DNA of 7,315 nt. Source: an uncultured Erysipelotrichaceae bacterium. Its GTDB lineage: Bacteria; Bacillota_I; Bacilli_A; Erysipelotrichales; Erysipelotrichaceae. A program made the translations under genes and the position numbers. Of this stretch, positions 1 to 7,244 are shown piece by piece. The DNA is taken from assembly GCA_902784015.1 (NCBI GenBank), contig CACZTC010000059.1:1-7315 (forward strand), written 5' to 3'. Each line of letters opens with the position of its first letter. Position 1 is the first letter of the stretch. Below the pieces are notes generated by a model. That model was not told where the DNA came from. It searched no databases and saw nothing but the letters and a program-made list of their open reading frames with translations.

Positions 1-837
1 TATCCAGGTCATATGGAAAAAACAAGGCGTGAAATGGAAGAACGCCTTAAAATAGTCGATATGATAATTGAATTGAGGGATGCTCGCATGCCTAGCGCAA
101 GCGAGAATCCTTTATTAAAGGAAATAGCTAAAAATAAGCCTAAGCTTATCGTATTGACTAAAGCTGATATGGCAGATCCTGATATGACAAAAAAATGGAT
201 TAAAGCTTTAAAAGATAATAATCAAAGTGCTTTAGCTTTAGATATTAATCATGATAATTCAGCTTATAAAAGAATAATTAAAGAAGCTATTTCTTTAATG
301 AAAGAAAAAAGAGAAAAAGAAGCGAAGAAAGGTATTAATCCTAGGGCTATTAGGGCGATGGTATGCGGAATACCTAATGTTGGTAAAAGTACGATGATAA
401 ATCGTATCGCAAAAAAGAATACTGTCAAAACTGCAGATAAACCAGGAGTTACCAGAAATCTTACTTGGATACATGCAGATAAAGAATTAGATTTATTAGA
501 CACCCCTGGGGTACTATGGCCTAAATTTAATGATGAAAAAACAGGGCTTGTTTTAGCTGCTTTAGGTTCTATAAATGATGATGTTCTAAATAAAAAGAGC
601 TTAGCATTAGATACAATTCATATTATTCAAGATATATATCCAAGTTATTTAGAAGAATTATTTGAAATTGAAGAAGATATGAATCCTAATCAAATATTAA
701 AAAAATATGCGGCATTAAGAAGCTTTTTAAAAGAAAATGGCGAATTAGATTTAAAAAGAAGTAGTGAAGTATTTTTATATGAATTAAGAAAAGGTAAATT
801 AGGAAGATTAACATTAGAAAATGTCGAAATGTACTAA
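1..837 (+). CDS. rbgA: Ribosome biogenesis GTPase RbgA (YlqF), 5'-truncated by the window edge
   Basis: RbgA is a circularly permuted GTPase that acts in the cytoplasm on a late 50S precursor and promotes its maturation. The permuted motif order is visible: a TKAD G4 motif (157-168; usually NKAD), then the P-loop GIPNVGKST (367-393), the switch Thr in PGVT (about 451), and the DTPG G3 motif (499-510). The window opens inside the hallmark W-F-P-G-H motif, read here as Y-P-G-H-M. The His codon (10-12) corresponds to the catalytic His9 of Bacillus subtilis RbgA, so the ATG at 13 is an internal Met and the true start lies about 15 nt upstream of the window. The C-terminal region (from about 600) matches the 50S-binding helical domain in length. 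The 278 visible residues plus about five missing ones fit the usual size of about 282. The gene overlaps rnhB by 17 nt, the same neighbour as in B. subtilis. Confidence 0.97.
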   Translation, partial: YPGHMEKTRREMEERLKIVDMIIELRDARMPSASENPLLKEIAKNKPKLIVLTKADMADPDMTKKWIKALKDNNQSALALDINHDNSAYKRIIKEAISLMKEKREKEAKKGINPRAIRAMVCGIPNVGKSTMINRIAKKNTVKTADKPGVTRNLTWIHADKELDLLDTPGVLWPKFNDEKTGLVLAALGSINDDVLNKKSLALDTIHIIQDIYPSYLEELFEIEEDMNPNQILKKYAALRSFLKENGELDLKRSSEVFLYELRKGKLGRLTLENVEMY

Positions 838-1438
838 TGAATATGAAAATGAATATTGGCCTAAGAATGAATTTGTTTTAGGCATTGATGAAGCTGGTAG
901 AGGTCCTTTAGCTGGACCTTTGACGGTAGCTGGCGTGATATTACCAATCGGCTATGATAATGATGATATTTATGATTCTAAAGCTATCTCTAAAAAGAAA
1001 AGAGATGATCTTTTTAATACAATTATGGATGAAGCAATTTGGTTTGAGATTATCCATGTTTCTAATGATGATATTGATAAATATGATATTTATCATGCTG
1101 ATCAAAGAGTCATGGAAGATATTGCAAGTAGAGCTCCAAGTAATATAGTCTTAACTGATGCTATGCCTATTAATATTGAAAAGAAAATTATATTTAATCC
1201 AATTAAAGGAGATCAAAAATCCATTAATATTGCAGCAGCTAGTATCTTAGCTAAAGTTAGTAGAGATAGATTAATGGAAGAATATGATGCAATATATCCA
1301 GGATATGGCTTTAAAAAGAATAAAGGTTATCCAACTAAAGAGCATATGCAAGCACTTGAAGAATTAGGTATTACGCCAATCCATCGTAAAAGCTTTGCCC
1401 CAGTAAGAGATGTATATATGAAAATAAAACTATTTTAA
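821..1438 (+). CDS. rnhB: Ribonuclease HII
   Basis: RNase HII cleaves the RNA strand of RNA/DNA hybrids and starts removal of single ribonucleotides misincorporated into DNA. The 205-residue product is family-typical. It has GIDEAGRGPLAGP near the N-terminus (catalytic D23 and E24), LTDAM (D113), KGD (D131), SILAKVSRD (141-149), YGFKKNKGYPTKEH, and PIHRKSFAPV near the C-terminus. The D113-D131 spacing of 18 matches D108-D126 of the E. coli enzyme, so the DEDD active site appears complete. The ATG at 821 lies inside the end of rbgA. Its best Shine-Dalgarno (AGGAAG, 801-806) is 14 nt upstream, which is long, so translation is probably coupled to rbgA. No other in-frame start fits before the DEAG motif. 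Confidence 0.98.
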   Translation: MSKCTNEYENEYWPKNEFVLGIDEAGRGPLAGPLTVAGVILPIGYDNDDIYDSKAISKKKRDDLFNTIMDEAIWFEIIHVSNDDIDKYDIYHADQRVMEDIASRAPSNIVLTDAMPINIEKKIIFNPIKGDQKSINIAAASILAKVSRDRLMEEYDAIYPGYGFKKNKGYPTKEHMQALEELGITPIHRKSFAPVRDVYMKIKLF

Positions 1439-1466
1439 GGATATTAAATAAGGATTATCTATATAA

Positions 1467-1486
1467 ATAGTGAGGAGGCTCACTAT
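1467..1486 (+). promoter_or_regulatory. Perfect 8-bp hairpin enclosing the dprA Shine-Dalgarno
   Basis: The arms ATAGTGAG (1467-1474) and CTCACTAT (1479-1486) are perfect reverse complements around a GAGG loop. The 3' arm ends at the base before the dprA ATG. The Shine-Dalgarno AGGAGG (1473-1478) is shared between the last two bases of the 5' arm and the loop, 8 nt from the start codon. In mRNA this could mask or present the ribosome-binding site and so modulate dprA translation. The symmetry is directly visible; the regulatory role is inferred. Confidence 0.6.
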
Positions 1487-2224
1487 ATGAATCATCGTGA
1501 ATATATAGCTAATCTTTCATATAAGTATGATGGCGATTGGATAAATATTGCTAGAGCGATTAGACAAAATGAAGATGTAGATGATTATCATATTCAAGAA
1601 AAATATGTAACTATATTAGATGAAGAATATCCAGAATGTTTTCACTGTTTACGCTATCCACCTTGGTTATTCTTTTATGAAGGTGATTTATCTTTAATAT
1701 ATAAAGATTGTATTACTATAATTGGGGCTAGAGATGCATCTATTTATGCTGAAGAGATGACTAGATTAATAGTAAGTACTCTAAAAGATAAATATATTTA
1801 TGTTTCAGGATTAGCTAAAGGTGTAGATGGATTTGTGCATGATGAAGCATTAAAATGGGCTAGAACTATTGGTATAATTGGCAGTGGTTTAGCTACTATA
1901 TATCCAACATCAAATGAATATTTATTTGAACAAATAAGAAAAAAAGACTTGATTATTAGTGAATATCCGTATAATGTTGGTATTCGTAAGCATCATTTTC
2001 CTTGGCGCAATCGTCTGTTAGCAGCTTTATCTAAAAAGATTATTGTAGTTGAAGCTAAAATGAAATCTGGGACGATGCATACAGTTAATGAAGCTTTAGC
2101 TTTAGGAAAAGAAGTCTATTGCATTCCACACCGCTTTAATGATATAAGTGGTAAAGGCTCAAATTATTTAATAAATGATGGTGCATATGTTTTATATGAC
2201 ATCGAACAAATAAAAGAATTGTAA
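1487..2224 (+). CDS. dprA: DNA-processing protein DprA (Smf), short form
   Basis: DprA binds incoming single-stranded DNA during natural transformation and loads RecA on it; many non-competent bacteria also keep it. The Rossmann-like DprA domain is recognisable: YPPWLFFYEGDL (57-68), IIGARDAS (78-85), SGLAKGVD (107-114; family SGxARGID) with a following His118, GSGLATIYP (132-140), then SEYP, FPWRNRLLAALS, VVEAKMKSGT, and GKGSNYLINDGA near the end. At 245 residues it is shorter than S. pneumoniae DprA (about 280) or B. subtilis DprA (about 297). It stops soon after the core domain, so the C-terminal winged helix is absent and the N-terminal domain is reduced to about 45 residues. The ATG has a strong AGGAGG 8 nt upstream, inside a hairpin. 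topA follows after 10 nt. No competence genes are visible, so the role in this organism is open. Confidence 0.95.
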   Translation: MNHREYIANLSYKYDGDWINIARAIRQNEDVDDYHIQEKYVTILDEEYPECFHCLRYPPWLFFYEGDLSLIYKDCITIIGARDASIYAEEMTRLIVSTLKDKYIYVSGLAKGVDGFVHDEALKWARTIGIIGSGLATIYPTSNEYLFEQIRKKDLIISEYPYNVGIRKHHFPWRNRLLAALSKKIIVVEAKMKSGTMHTVNEALALGKEVYCIPHRFNDISGKGSNYLINDGAYVLYDIEQIKEL

Positions 2225-2234
2225 GGAGAGAGAA

Positions 2235-4283
2235 ATGAAAAACTTAGTTATTGTAGAGTCACCTTCAAAATCTAAAACAATTGAAAAGTATCTAGGTAAA
2301 GACTATGATGTTGTGCCTAGTGTTGGTCATATTCGTGATTTAGCTACACGCGGTAAGGATGGCTTAGGTGTAGATGTTGATAATAATTTTGAACCTACAT
2401 ATACAATATCTAAAGATAAAAAAGATACAGTTAAAGATTTAAAAGCCAGAGCTGAAAAGGCTGATAATGTTTATCTTGCAACTGACCCTGATAGAGAAGG
2501 TGAAGCAATTTCTTGGCATTTAGCTGATGAACTAGGTTTATCTTTAAATGATAAAAATAGAGTTACTTTTAATGAGATTACTAAAAATGCAGTCTTAGAA
2601 GCATTTAATAATCCACGTGAAATCGATATGGATTTAGTTCATTCTCAAGAAGCAAGAAGAATTCTAGATAGAATTATCGGTTTCAAATTATCTAAACTAA
2701 TTCAAAAGAAAATCAAATCAAAGTCTGCAGGTAGAGTTCAATCAGTTGCTTTAAAGCTTATTGTGGATAAAGAAAAAGAAATAGAAGCTTTTATACCTGA
2801 AGAATATTGGACCTTAGATGCTTTATTTGAAAAAGATAAAATTGAATTCCCAGCTTCTTTAACAAAAATAAATGGTAAAAAAGCTGAATTACATAATGAA
2901 GAAGAAGCTAAAGAAGTATATGATGCTTGCCAAGGTTTATTTAAAGTTAGTGAAATAAAACAAAGTCTCAAAAAGCGCTCACCAAAGCCAGCCTTTATTA
3001 CTAGTTCTTTACAACAAGAAGCAAGTACTAAATTAGGCTTTGCTTCAAGAAGAACAATGCGCATTGCCCAAGGTTTATATGAAGGCGTTGATGTAGGTAA
3101 TGGCCAAGAAGGTTTAATTACTTATATGCGTACTGATAGTACTAGATTAAGTGATCAATTTATTAATAATGCAAGAAATAAAATTGAAAGTGATTATGGT
3201 AAAGAATATTTAGGCTTTTATAAAGTCCAAAATGATGAAAAAGCTCAAGATGCTCATGAAGCTATTCGTCCGACAAATTTAAGCTATACACCAGATTCTA
3301 TTAAAGAATATTTATCTTTAGAACAATATAAGCTTTATAAGATGATATATTATCGCGCTTTGGCTTCACTCATGGCTAATGCTACTTTTGATGCTTTAGC
3401 TGTTACTTTATCACAAGATAAATATGACTTTACCGCAAATGGATCAGTCATGAAATTTGATGGTTATTTAAAAGCTTATAAAGATTATGAAACTAATAAA
3501 GATACTATTTTACCTGATTTAAAAGAAGGTGAAGAATTATCACCGAAAGAATTAAAGCTCAATCAACATTTTACTGAGCCACCAGCTCGTTATACAGAAG
3601 CTAGATTAATTAAAGCTTTAGAAGAAGATGGTATCGGAAGACCATCTACTTATGCCATGATTATTGATACTATTCAACAGCGTGGCTATGTAAAACTAGA
3701 ACCAACAAGCGAAAAAAGTAAAACTAAAGTATTCAAACCAACTGATCAAGGTAAATTAACTTCTGAAAAACTAGATGAATATTTCTCTAGCATTATCAAT
3801 GTAAAATATACAGCTGATATGGAAAAAGATTTAGATAGTATAGCTGATGGTAATATTGATGAAGTTAAAATATTAAGAGATTTCTATGACAAATTCATTC
3901 CATTATTAGAGAATGCTAAAGATAATATGGATGAAGTTGAATTAGAAAAAGTTGGTGAAAAATGTCCTGAATGCGGTGGCGAATTATTATTTAGACCAGG
4001 TCCATTTGGTATCTTTATCGCATGTAATAATTTCCCTAAATGTAAATATAAAAGAGCTATTCAGAAAAAAGAAAAAGAACCAGCTGAAGTTATCGGCAAA
4101 CCATGTCCATTATGTGGAAATGATTTAGTAAAAAGAAAATCTAGATTTGGTACTTATTTCCATGGTTGTTCAAGCTATCCAAAATGTAATTATATGGAAA
4201 CATTGGATGGGGAAGTTATAGAAAGAAAAAAGAAAACTACTACAAAGAAGAAAACAACTACAAGGAAAAAGAAAAATGCTTAA
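2235..4283 (+). CDS. topA: DNA topoisomerase I (type IA)
   Basis: Type IA topoisomerase that relaxes negative supercoils by nicking one strand through a 5'-phosphotyrosine. The N-terminal TOPRIM domain has the acidic E8 ([11 protein letters not shown]) and the DxDxE motif TDPDREGE (D84, D86, E88). The catalytic tyrosine is Y297 in [11 protein letters not shown], and an HEAIRPT motif follows. A further conserved patch, IGRPSTYA, lies near residue 470. Two four-cysteine zinc ribbons close the protein: C577/C580 with C597/C603, and C624/C627 with C645/C651. The tail is lysine/threonine-rich and made of repeated KKKTTT-like units. The 682 residues compare with about 691 in B. subtilis. The Shine-Dalgarno AAGGAGAG (2223-2230) overlaps the dprA stop codon, and the stop of topA overlaps the start of trmFO by 8 nt, so dprA-topA-trmFO are probably co-transcribed. 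Confidence 0.99.
   Translation: MKNLVIVESPSKSKTIEKYLGKDYDVVPSVGHIRDLATRGKDGLGVDVDNNFEPTYTISKDKKDTVKDLKARAEKADNVYLATDPDREGEAISWHLADELGLSLNDKNRVTFNEITKNAVLEAFNNPREIDMDLVHSQEARRILDRIIGFKLSKLIQKKIKSKSAGRVQSVALKLIVDKEKEIEAFIPEEYWTLDALFEKDKIEFPASLTKINGKKAELHNEEEAKEVYDACQGLFKVSEIKQSLKKRSPKPAFITSSLQQEASTKLGFASRRTMRIAQGLYEGVDVGNGQEGLITYMRTDSTRLSDQFINNARNKIESDYGKEYLGFYKVQNDEKAQDAHEAIRPTNLSYTPDSIKEYLSLEQYKLYKMIYYRALASLMANATFDALAVTLSQDKYDFTANGSVMKFDGYLKAYKDYETNKDTILPDLKEGEELSPKELKLNQHFTEPPARYTEARLIKALEEDGIGRPSTYAMIIDTIQQRGYVKLEPTSEKSKTKVFKPTDQGKLTSEKLDEYFSSIINVKYTADMEKDLDSIADGNIDEVKILRDFYDKFIPLLENAKDNMDEVELEKVGEKCPECGGELLFRPGPFGIFIACNNFPKCKYKRAIQKKEKEPAEVIGKPCPLCGNDLVKRKSRFGTYFHGCSSYPKCNYMETLDGEVIERKKKTTTKKKTTTRKKKNA
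4262..4278 (+). promoter_or_regulatory. trmFO Shine-Dalgarno and start embedded in the topA tail
   Basis: AAGGA (4262-4266) lies 9 nt before the trmFO ATG (4276-4278), inside the last codons of topA. The only AGG arginine codon of the lysine-rich tail supplies the GG core of this site. The arrangement fixes the trmFO start and implies translational coupling with topA. Confidence 0.7.
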
Positions 4284-5655
4284 GGCAACTGTTGTTGGAG
4301 CAGGATTAGCAGGCTGCGAGGCAGCTTATCAATTAGCCAAAAGAGGAATAAAAGTAAGCTTAGTTGAAATGAAGCCTAAAAAGTATTCTCCTGCTCATCA
4401 TTTAGAAGATTTTGCAGAACTTGTTTGTTCGAATTCTTTACGTTCAAACGCTCTTACTAATGCAGTAGGGCTATTGAAAGAAGAAATGAGGCAAATAGGT
4501 TCTTTAATTATGGAAGCAGCAGATGCTAATGCTGTGCCTGCTGGCTCTGCTTTAGCGGTAGATAGAATTGGTTTTTCTAAATATATTACAGAAAGTATTA
4601 AAAGTAATAAGAATATAGAAATAATATATGAAGAAATGCAAGAAATACCTGAAGACCCAACAATTATCGCAACTGGCCCTCTTACAAGTGATGCTTTAGC
4701 TAAAGCTATTGCGAAATTAATTGATGAAGATTATTTCTATTTTTATGATGCAGCAGCACCTATTGTCACTTTAGAATCAATTGATTTAAATAAGGTTTAT
4801 CGTAAATCTAGATATGATAAAGGTGAAGCTGATTATTTAAATTGCCCAATGTCACAAGAAGAATTTATGAATTTTTATAATGAATTAATCAATGCTGAAT
4901 GTGCTGAATTACATGAATTTGAAGATGAGAAGTATTTTGAAGGTTGTATGCCAGTAGAAGAGATGGCTAAAAGAGGATTAAATACTTTAGTTTTTGGCCC
5001 GCTTAAACCAGTAGGATTAGAAAAAGATGGTTATAGGCCTTATGCGGTTGTGCAATTAAGACAAGATAATAGTGAAGGAACACTTTTCAATCTTGTAGGT
5101 TTTCAAACTCATCTAAAATTTCCTGAACAAAAGCGTGTTTTCTCTATGATTCCAGGATTAGAAAATGCGGAATTTGTAAGATATGGTGTCATGCATCGAA
5201 ATACTTTTATCAATTCTCCAAAATGCTTAATGGAAACATATCAATGTATAAAAAGAGAAGATTTATTTTTTGCAGGGCAAATAACAGGTGTTGAAGGATA
5301 TGTGGAATCTATTTCTTCAGGATTTGTAGCTGGATTAAATGCTGCTTCCTTATATAATATATATAAGGAAGAGAATAAGACTAATAATAAAGATACTAGT
5401 GGAATTATAAAACAAGATGAGTTTAATAAAGAAAGCGTTGTTAATAGACTTGATAAGAAAAAAATAGTATTTTCAAACGAAACAGTTATTGGAGCATTAT
5501 CAAGTTATATATCAACCTCAAATGAAAACTTTCAACCAATGAATTCTAATTTTGGAATACTTCCAAAATTAGATGAAGAAATAAGAGACAAAAAACTAAG
5601 ATATGAAAAATTAGCTAAAAGAAGTTTAAAAAGCCTGAAAAAAAGACATGATTAA
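4276..5655 (+). CDS. trmFO: Methylenetetrahydrofolate-tRNA (uracil-54-C5) methyltransferase TrmFO
   Basis: TrmFO (formerly Gid) is the FAD- and folate-dependent enzyme that makes ribothymidine at U54 of the tRNA T-loop, using methylenetetrahydrofolate as carbon donor. The N-terminal FAD-binding fold is clear: [16 protein letters not shown] (6-21) and VEMKP (30-34). The family signature [12 protein letters not shown] contains C51, and [10 protein letters not shown] contains C224. These match the two catalytic cysteines C53 and C226 of the B. subtilis enzyme with a constant offset of two. [13 protein letters not shown] marks the C-terminal end of the family domain. The protein has 459 residues against about 435 in B. 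subtilis. The difference is mainly an Asn/Lys/Asp-rich insertion of about 30 residues at roughly 364-395, between the last FAD-domain helix and the IGAL segment. The gene is last in its block; the usual downstream xerC is absent. Confidence 0.98.
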   Translation: MLKATVVGAGLAGCEAAYQLAKRGIKVSLVEMKPKKYSPAHHLEDFAELVCSNSLRSNALTNAVGLLKEEMRQIGSLIMEAADANAVPAGSALAVDRIGFSKYITESIKSNKNIEIIYEEMQEIPEDPTIIATGPLTSDALAKAIAKLIDEDYFYFYDAAAPIVTLESIDLNKVYRKSRYDKGEADYLNCPMSQEEFMNFYNELINAECAELHEFEDEKYFEGCMPVEEMAKRGLNTLVFGPLKPVGLEKDGYRPYAVVQLRQDNSEGTLFNLVGFQTHLKFPEQKRVFSMIPGLENAEFVRYGVMHRNTFINSPKCLMETYQCIKREDLFFAGQITGVEGYVESISSGFVAGLNAASLYNIYKEENKTNNKDTSGIIKQDEFNKESVVNRLDKKKIVFSNETVIGALSSYISTSNENFQPMNSNFGILPKLDEEIRDKKLRYEKLAKRSLKSLKKRHD

Positions 5656-5781
5656 AACGATTATTATAGATTATTATAAAAAATAAAAATAAAAATTCTA
5701 GTATAAAAATAATTAATCGAAAGCTACGGAAAAGAGCCTTAGGAGTCTTGAAAGTTGCATTAATAAATGATTTTAAAAATA
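5656..5781 (+). other. Non-coding stretch between trmFO and the rpsL promoter
   Basis: No gene is supported here. The first 60 nt are nearly pure A/T with no convincing terminator hairpin directly after trmFO. A less AT-rich island at about 5718-5761 contains a weak stem, AAGA/TCTT around a CC-TTA-GG core, and looks different from its surroundings. Its nature is unknown; it could be a short RNA structure or the decayed remnant of a gene left at a rearrangement junction. Confidence 0.4.
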
Positions 5782-5810
5782 TTGACAATATATTACAAAA
5801 ATGATAAAAT
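5782..5810 (+). promoter_or_regulatory. Near-consensus sigma-A promoter for the rpsL (str) operon
   Basis: A perfect -35 TTGACA (5782-5787), an exact 17-bp spacer and a -10 TAAAAT (5805-5810, five of six consensus bases) are present. TG at 5802-5803 adds an extended -10 element. Transcription should start near 5816-5818, giving a leader of about 130 nt before rpsL. A strong promoter fits a ribosomal protein operon that has been separated from the usual rpoBC transcription unit. Confidence 0.85.
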
Positions 5811-5812
5811 AG

Positions 5813-5857
5813 ATACGCTGTTATATAGGGAAACTTATATTCTAGCGTATTCTTTTT
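5813..5857 (+). terminator. Hairpin plus T-run overlapping the rpsL transcription start
   Basis: The arms ATACGCT (5813-5819) and AGCGTAT (5844-5850) are perfect reverse complements. Nested inside is a second stem, ATATAGG (5823-5829) with CTTATAT (5834-5840, one G-U pair), capped by a GAAA tetraloop. TCTTTTT follows directly, giving the look of an intrinsic terminator. The predicted start (about 5817) falls inside the 5' outer arm. Transcripts reading through from trmFO would therefore carry the whole hairpin, while transcripts from the local promoter would keep only the inner stem. Termination of upstream transcription is inferred, and the outer repeat could instead be a protein-binding operator. 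Confidence 0.55.
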
Positions 5858-5874
5858 ATATGAAATACTTAAAA

Positions 5875-5908
5875 TATGTTTTATTAAAACTATATTTAAT
5901 AAAATATA
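5875..5908 (+). promoter_or_regulatory. AT-rich leader hairpin upstream of rpsL
   Basis: TATGTTTTATTAAA (5875-5888) pairs with TTTAATAAAATATA (5895-5908) over 14 bp, including one G-U pair, around a six-base loop. It ends 24 nt before the rpsL Shine-Dalgarno. It is followed by A-rich sequence rather than T, so it is not a forward terminator. It may protect the mRNA 5' region or be part of leader regulation. AT-only hairpins occur by chance in sequence this AT-rich. Confidence 0.4.
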
Positions 5909-5931
5909 AAAAGAAAATTCAATAAGGAAAT

Positions 5932-5949
5932 GAGGTGAAAAAAGAAATG
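5932..5949 (+). promoter_or_regulatory. rpsL ribosome-binding site and start
   Basis: GAGGTG (5932-5937) sits 9 nt before the ATG at 5947. It decides the start. An in-frame GTG at 5935 would add four residues (MKKE), but that codon is itself part of the Shine-Dalgarno, and S12 proteins begin MPTINQ. Confidence 0.85.
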
Positions 5950-6360
5950 CCAACAATTAATCAATTAGTAAGAAAAGGAAGACAAACTTCAACAAGTAAG
6001 GCTACTGCACCTGCTCTTTTGAAAGGTTATAATTCAAGGAAGAAAGTTCAAACAAACAGTAGATCACCACAAAAAAGAGGTGTATGTACAGTTGTAAAAA
6101 CTGTTACTCCTAAAAAACCTAATTCAGCATTAAGAAAAGTTGCTAGGGTTAAGCTTTCAAATGGTTATGAAGTAACATCTTATATTCCTGGTGTAGGACA
6201 CAACTTACAAGAACATAGTGTTGTACTTATAAGAGGAGGAAGAGTAAAAGACCTTCCTGGTGTTAGATACCATATTATAAGAGGTACATTAGATACAGCA
6301 GGTGTTAAAGATAGAATGCAAGCTAGATCTAAGTATGGAGCTAAAAAACCAAAAAAATAA
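5947..6360 (+). CDS. rpsL: 30S ribosomal protein S12
   Basis: S12 sits at the decoding centre of the small subunit and influences accuracy and streptomycin response. The 137 residues are typical: [12 protein letters not shown] start, SPQKRGVCT (40-48), [11 protein letters not shown] (54-64) and [13 protein letters not shown] (97-109). An insertion of about 14 residues around 28-40 relative to E. coli is the usual Gram-positive form. K57 and K101 correspond to E. coli K43 and K87, the classic streptomycin-resistance positions, and are wild type, so no S12-based resistance is seen. D102 corresponds to the E. coli D88 that RimO methylthiolates. The gene is preceded by trmFO and its own promoter rather than by rpoC or an L7Ae-like gene, and is followed by an unusually long spacer before rpsG. 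Confidence 0.99.
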   Translation: MPTINQLVRKGRQTSTSKATAPALLKGYNSRKKVQTNSRSPQKRGVCTVVKTVTPKKPNSALRKVARVKLSNGYEVTSYIPGVGHNLQEHSVVLIRGGRVKDLPGVRYHIIRGTLDTAGVKDRMQARSKYGAKKPKK

Positions 6361-6481
6361 AATTTATGAAAAGCTTCGTCTTACGTCGTTAAACTGCATT
6401 AAAAATTTTATTTACGTATCAACGTACGCGCATAAAATTTTTAATTTGTTTGCCTAGTAATACTTGCTTTTGATAAATTTT
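6359..6481 (+). other. Stem-closed RNA domain 1 after rpsL
   Basis: AAAATTTATGAAAAGC (6359-6374) pairs with GCTTTTGATAAATTTT (6466-6481) in 15 of 16 positions, with one G-G mismatch. The 5' arm begins in the rpsL stop codon. Within it, ATTAAAAATTTTAT (6398-6411) pairs perfectly with ATAAAATTTTTAAT (6432-6445) over 14 bp, capped by a small TACGT/ACGTA stem (6413-6417 with 6422-6426) and a four-base loop. The cap and the flank at 6377-6389 are rich in CG dinucleotides against an AT-rich background. The 14-bp hairpin is followed by a T-rich stretch and could also act as a weak terminator. Confidence 0.5.
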
Positions 6482-6631
6482 AAATAATTAACTAATTGAT
6501 AATAGTGCATATTCTTTTTTATGAATATAAATGTAAAGAATTCTTGCACTATTACGGGAAAGTGAAATGCTTTCCAGAGTACCTATTCTGCATCATGTGC
6601 AGATATATAATAAGAAACTGTTTAATTATTT
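6482..6631 (+). other. Multi-hairpin RNA domain 2
   Basis: TAAATAATTA-A (from 6481) pairs with TTAATTATTTA (to 6632), a closing stem of 10-12 bp directly next to the domain 1 stem. Inside are three hairpins. The first pairs TAATAGTGCA (6500-6509) with TGCACTATTA (6545-6554) over 10 bp, continued by ATTCTTT/AAAGAAT (6511-6517 with 6535-6541) and TTTAT/ATAAA (6518-6522 with 6527-6531). The second pairs GGAAAG/CTTTCC (6557-6562 with 6570-6575). The third pairs TCTGCA/TGCAGA (6587-6592 with 6598-6603). The pairings are read by eye; covariation is untested. Confidence 0.5.
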
Positions 6632-6643
6632 AATAAATTGTTT

Positions 6644-6676
6644 TCTTTAAATAATATTTGATTACATATTTAAAGA
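6644..6676 (+). other. 10-bp hairpin in the rpsL-rpsG spacer
   Basis: TCTTTAAATA (6644-6653) pairs perfectly with TATTTAAAGA (6667-6676) around a 13-base loop. It is mostly A-T pairs, so on its own it is weak evidence, but it fills the gap between domain 2 and the hairpins next to rpsG. Confidence 0.4.
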
Positions 6677-6686
6677 CTACTCGTTA

Positions 6687-6727
6687 TCGCAGCTTCAAAA
6701 ATTTTTGAAAAAATTGTTGAAGTGCGG
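6687..6727 (+). promoter_or_regulatory. Long bulged hairpin upstream of rpsG
   Basis: CGCA and CTTCAA (6688-6698, with a single bulged G at 6692) pair with TTGAAG and TGCG (6717-6726) over 10 bp, extendable by a U-G pair. An inner stem AATTTT/AAAATT (6700-6705 with 6710-6715) sits above an A-G mismatch and a four-base loop. It is the most GC-containing stem of the spacer and a plausible protein-binding or regulatory site. Confidence 0.5.
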
Positions 6728-6728
6728 A

Positions 6729-7244
<516 letters not shown>

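Noticed and set aside
13..15. ATG at 13 as the start of rbgA
   Set aside because: The reading frame is open to base 1 and encodes Y-P-G-H before this Met, the conserved RbgA N-terminal motif; the gene begins before the window.
157..168. TKAD in place of NKAD in RbgA as an inactivating change
   Set aside because: Thr replacing Asn in the G4 motif is tolerated in GTPase families, and all other GTPase motifs are intact.
264..503. Antisense open frame opposite rbgA
   Set aside because: It overlies the conserved GTPase motifs of rbgA and has no recognisable homology or convincing ribosome-binding site.
954..1148. Open frame in another frame within rnhB
   Set aside because: Its Ile/Met/Leu-rich, low-complexity translation is typical of a shifted reading of AT-rich coding DNA; rnhB in this stretch is well conserved.
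2738..3064. Antisense open frame opposite topA
   Set aside because: It lies entirely inside the conserved topA gene and resembles no protein I recognise.
5935..5937. GTG at 5935 as the rpsL start
   Set aside because: It lies inside the Shine-Dalgarno GAGGTG, and S12 proteins begin MPTINQ at the ATG 5947.
5615..5956. Reverse-strand open frame across the trmFO-rpsL gap
   Set aside because: The translation is a Phe/Ile/Leu-rich product of AT-rich non-coding DNA, and it covers the rpsL promoter, hairpins and Shine-Dalgarno.
6366..6392. Eight-codon leader peptide (MKSFVLRR) after rpsL
   Set aside because: No Shine-Dalgarno precedes it, and the bases are better explained as one arm of the domain 1 stem.
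6446..6480. Internal promoter before rpsG (TTGTTT or TTTGCC with TAAATT)
   Set aside because: Spacings are about 19-22 bp and matches are poor; such partial matches are expected in sequence this AT-rich.
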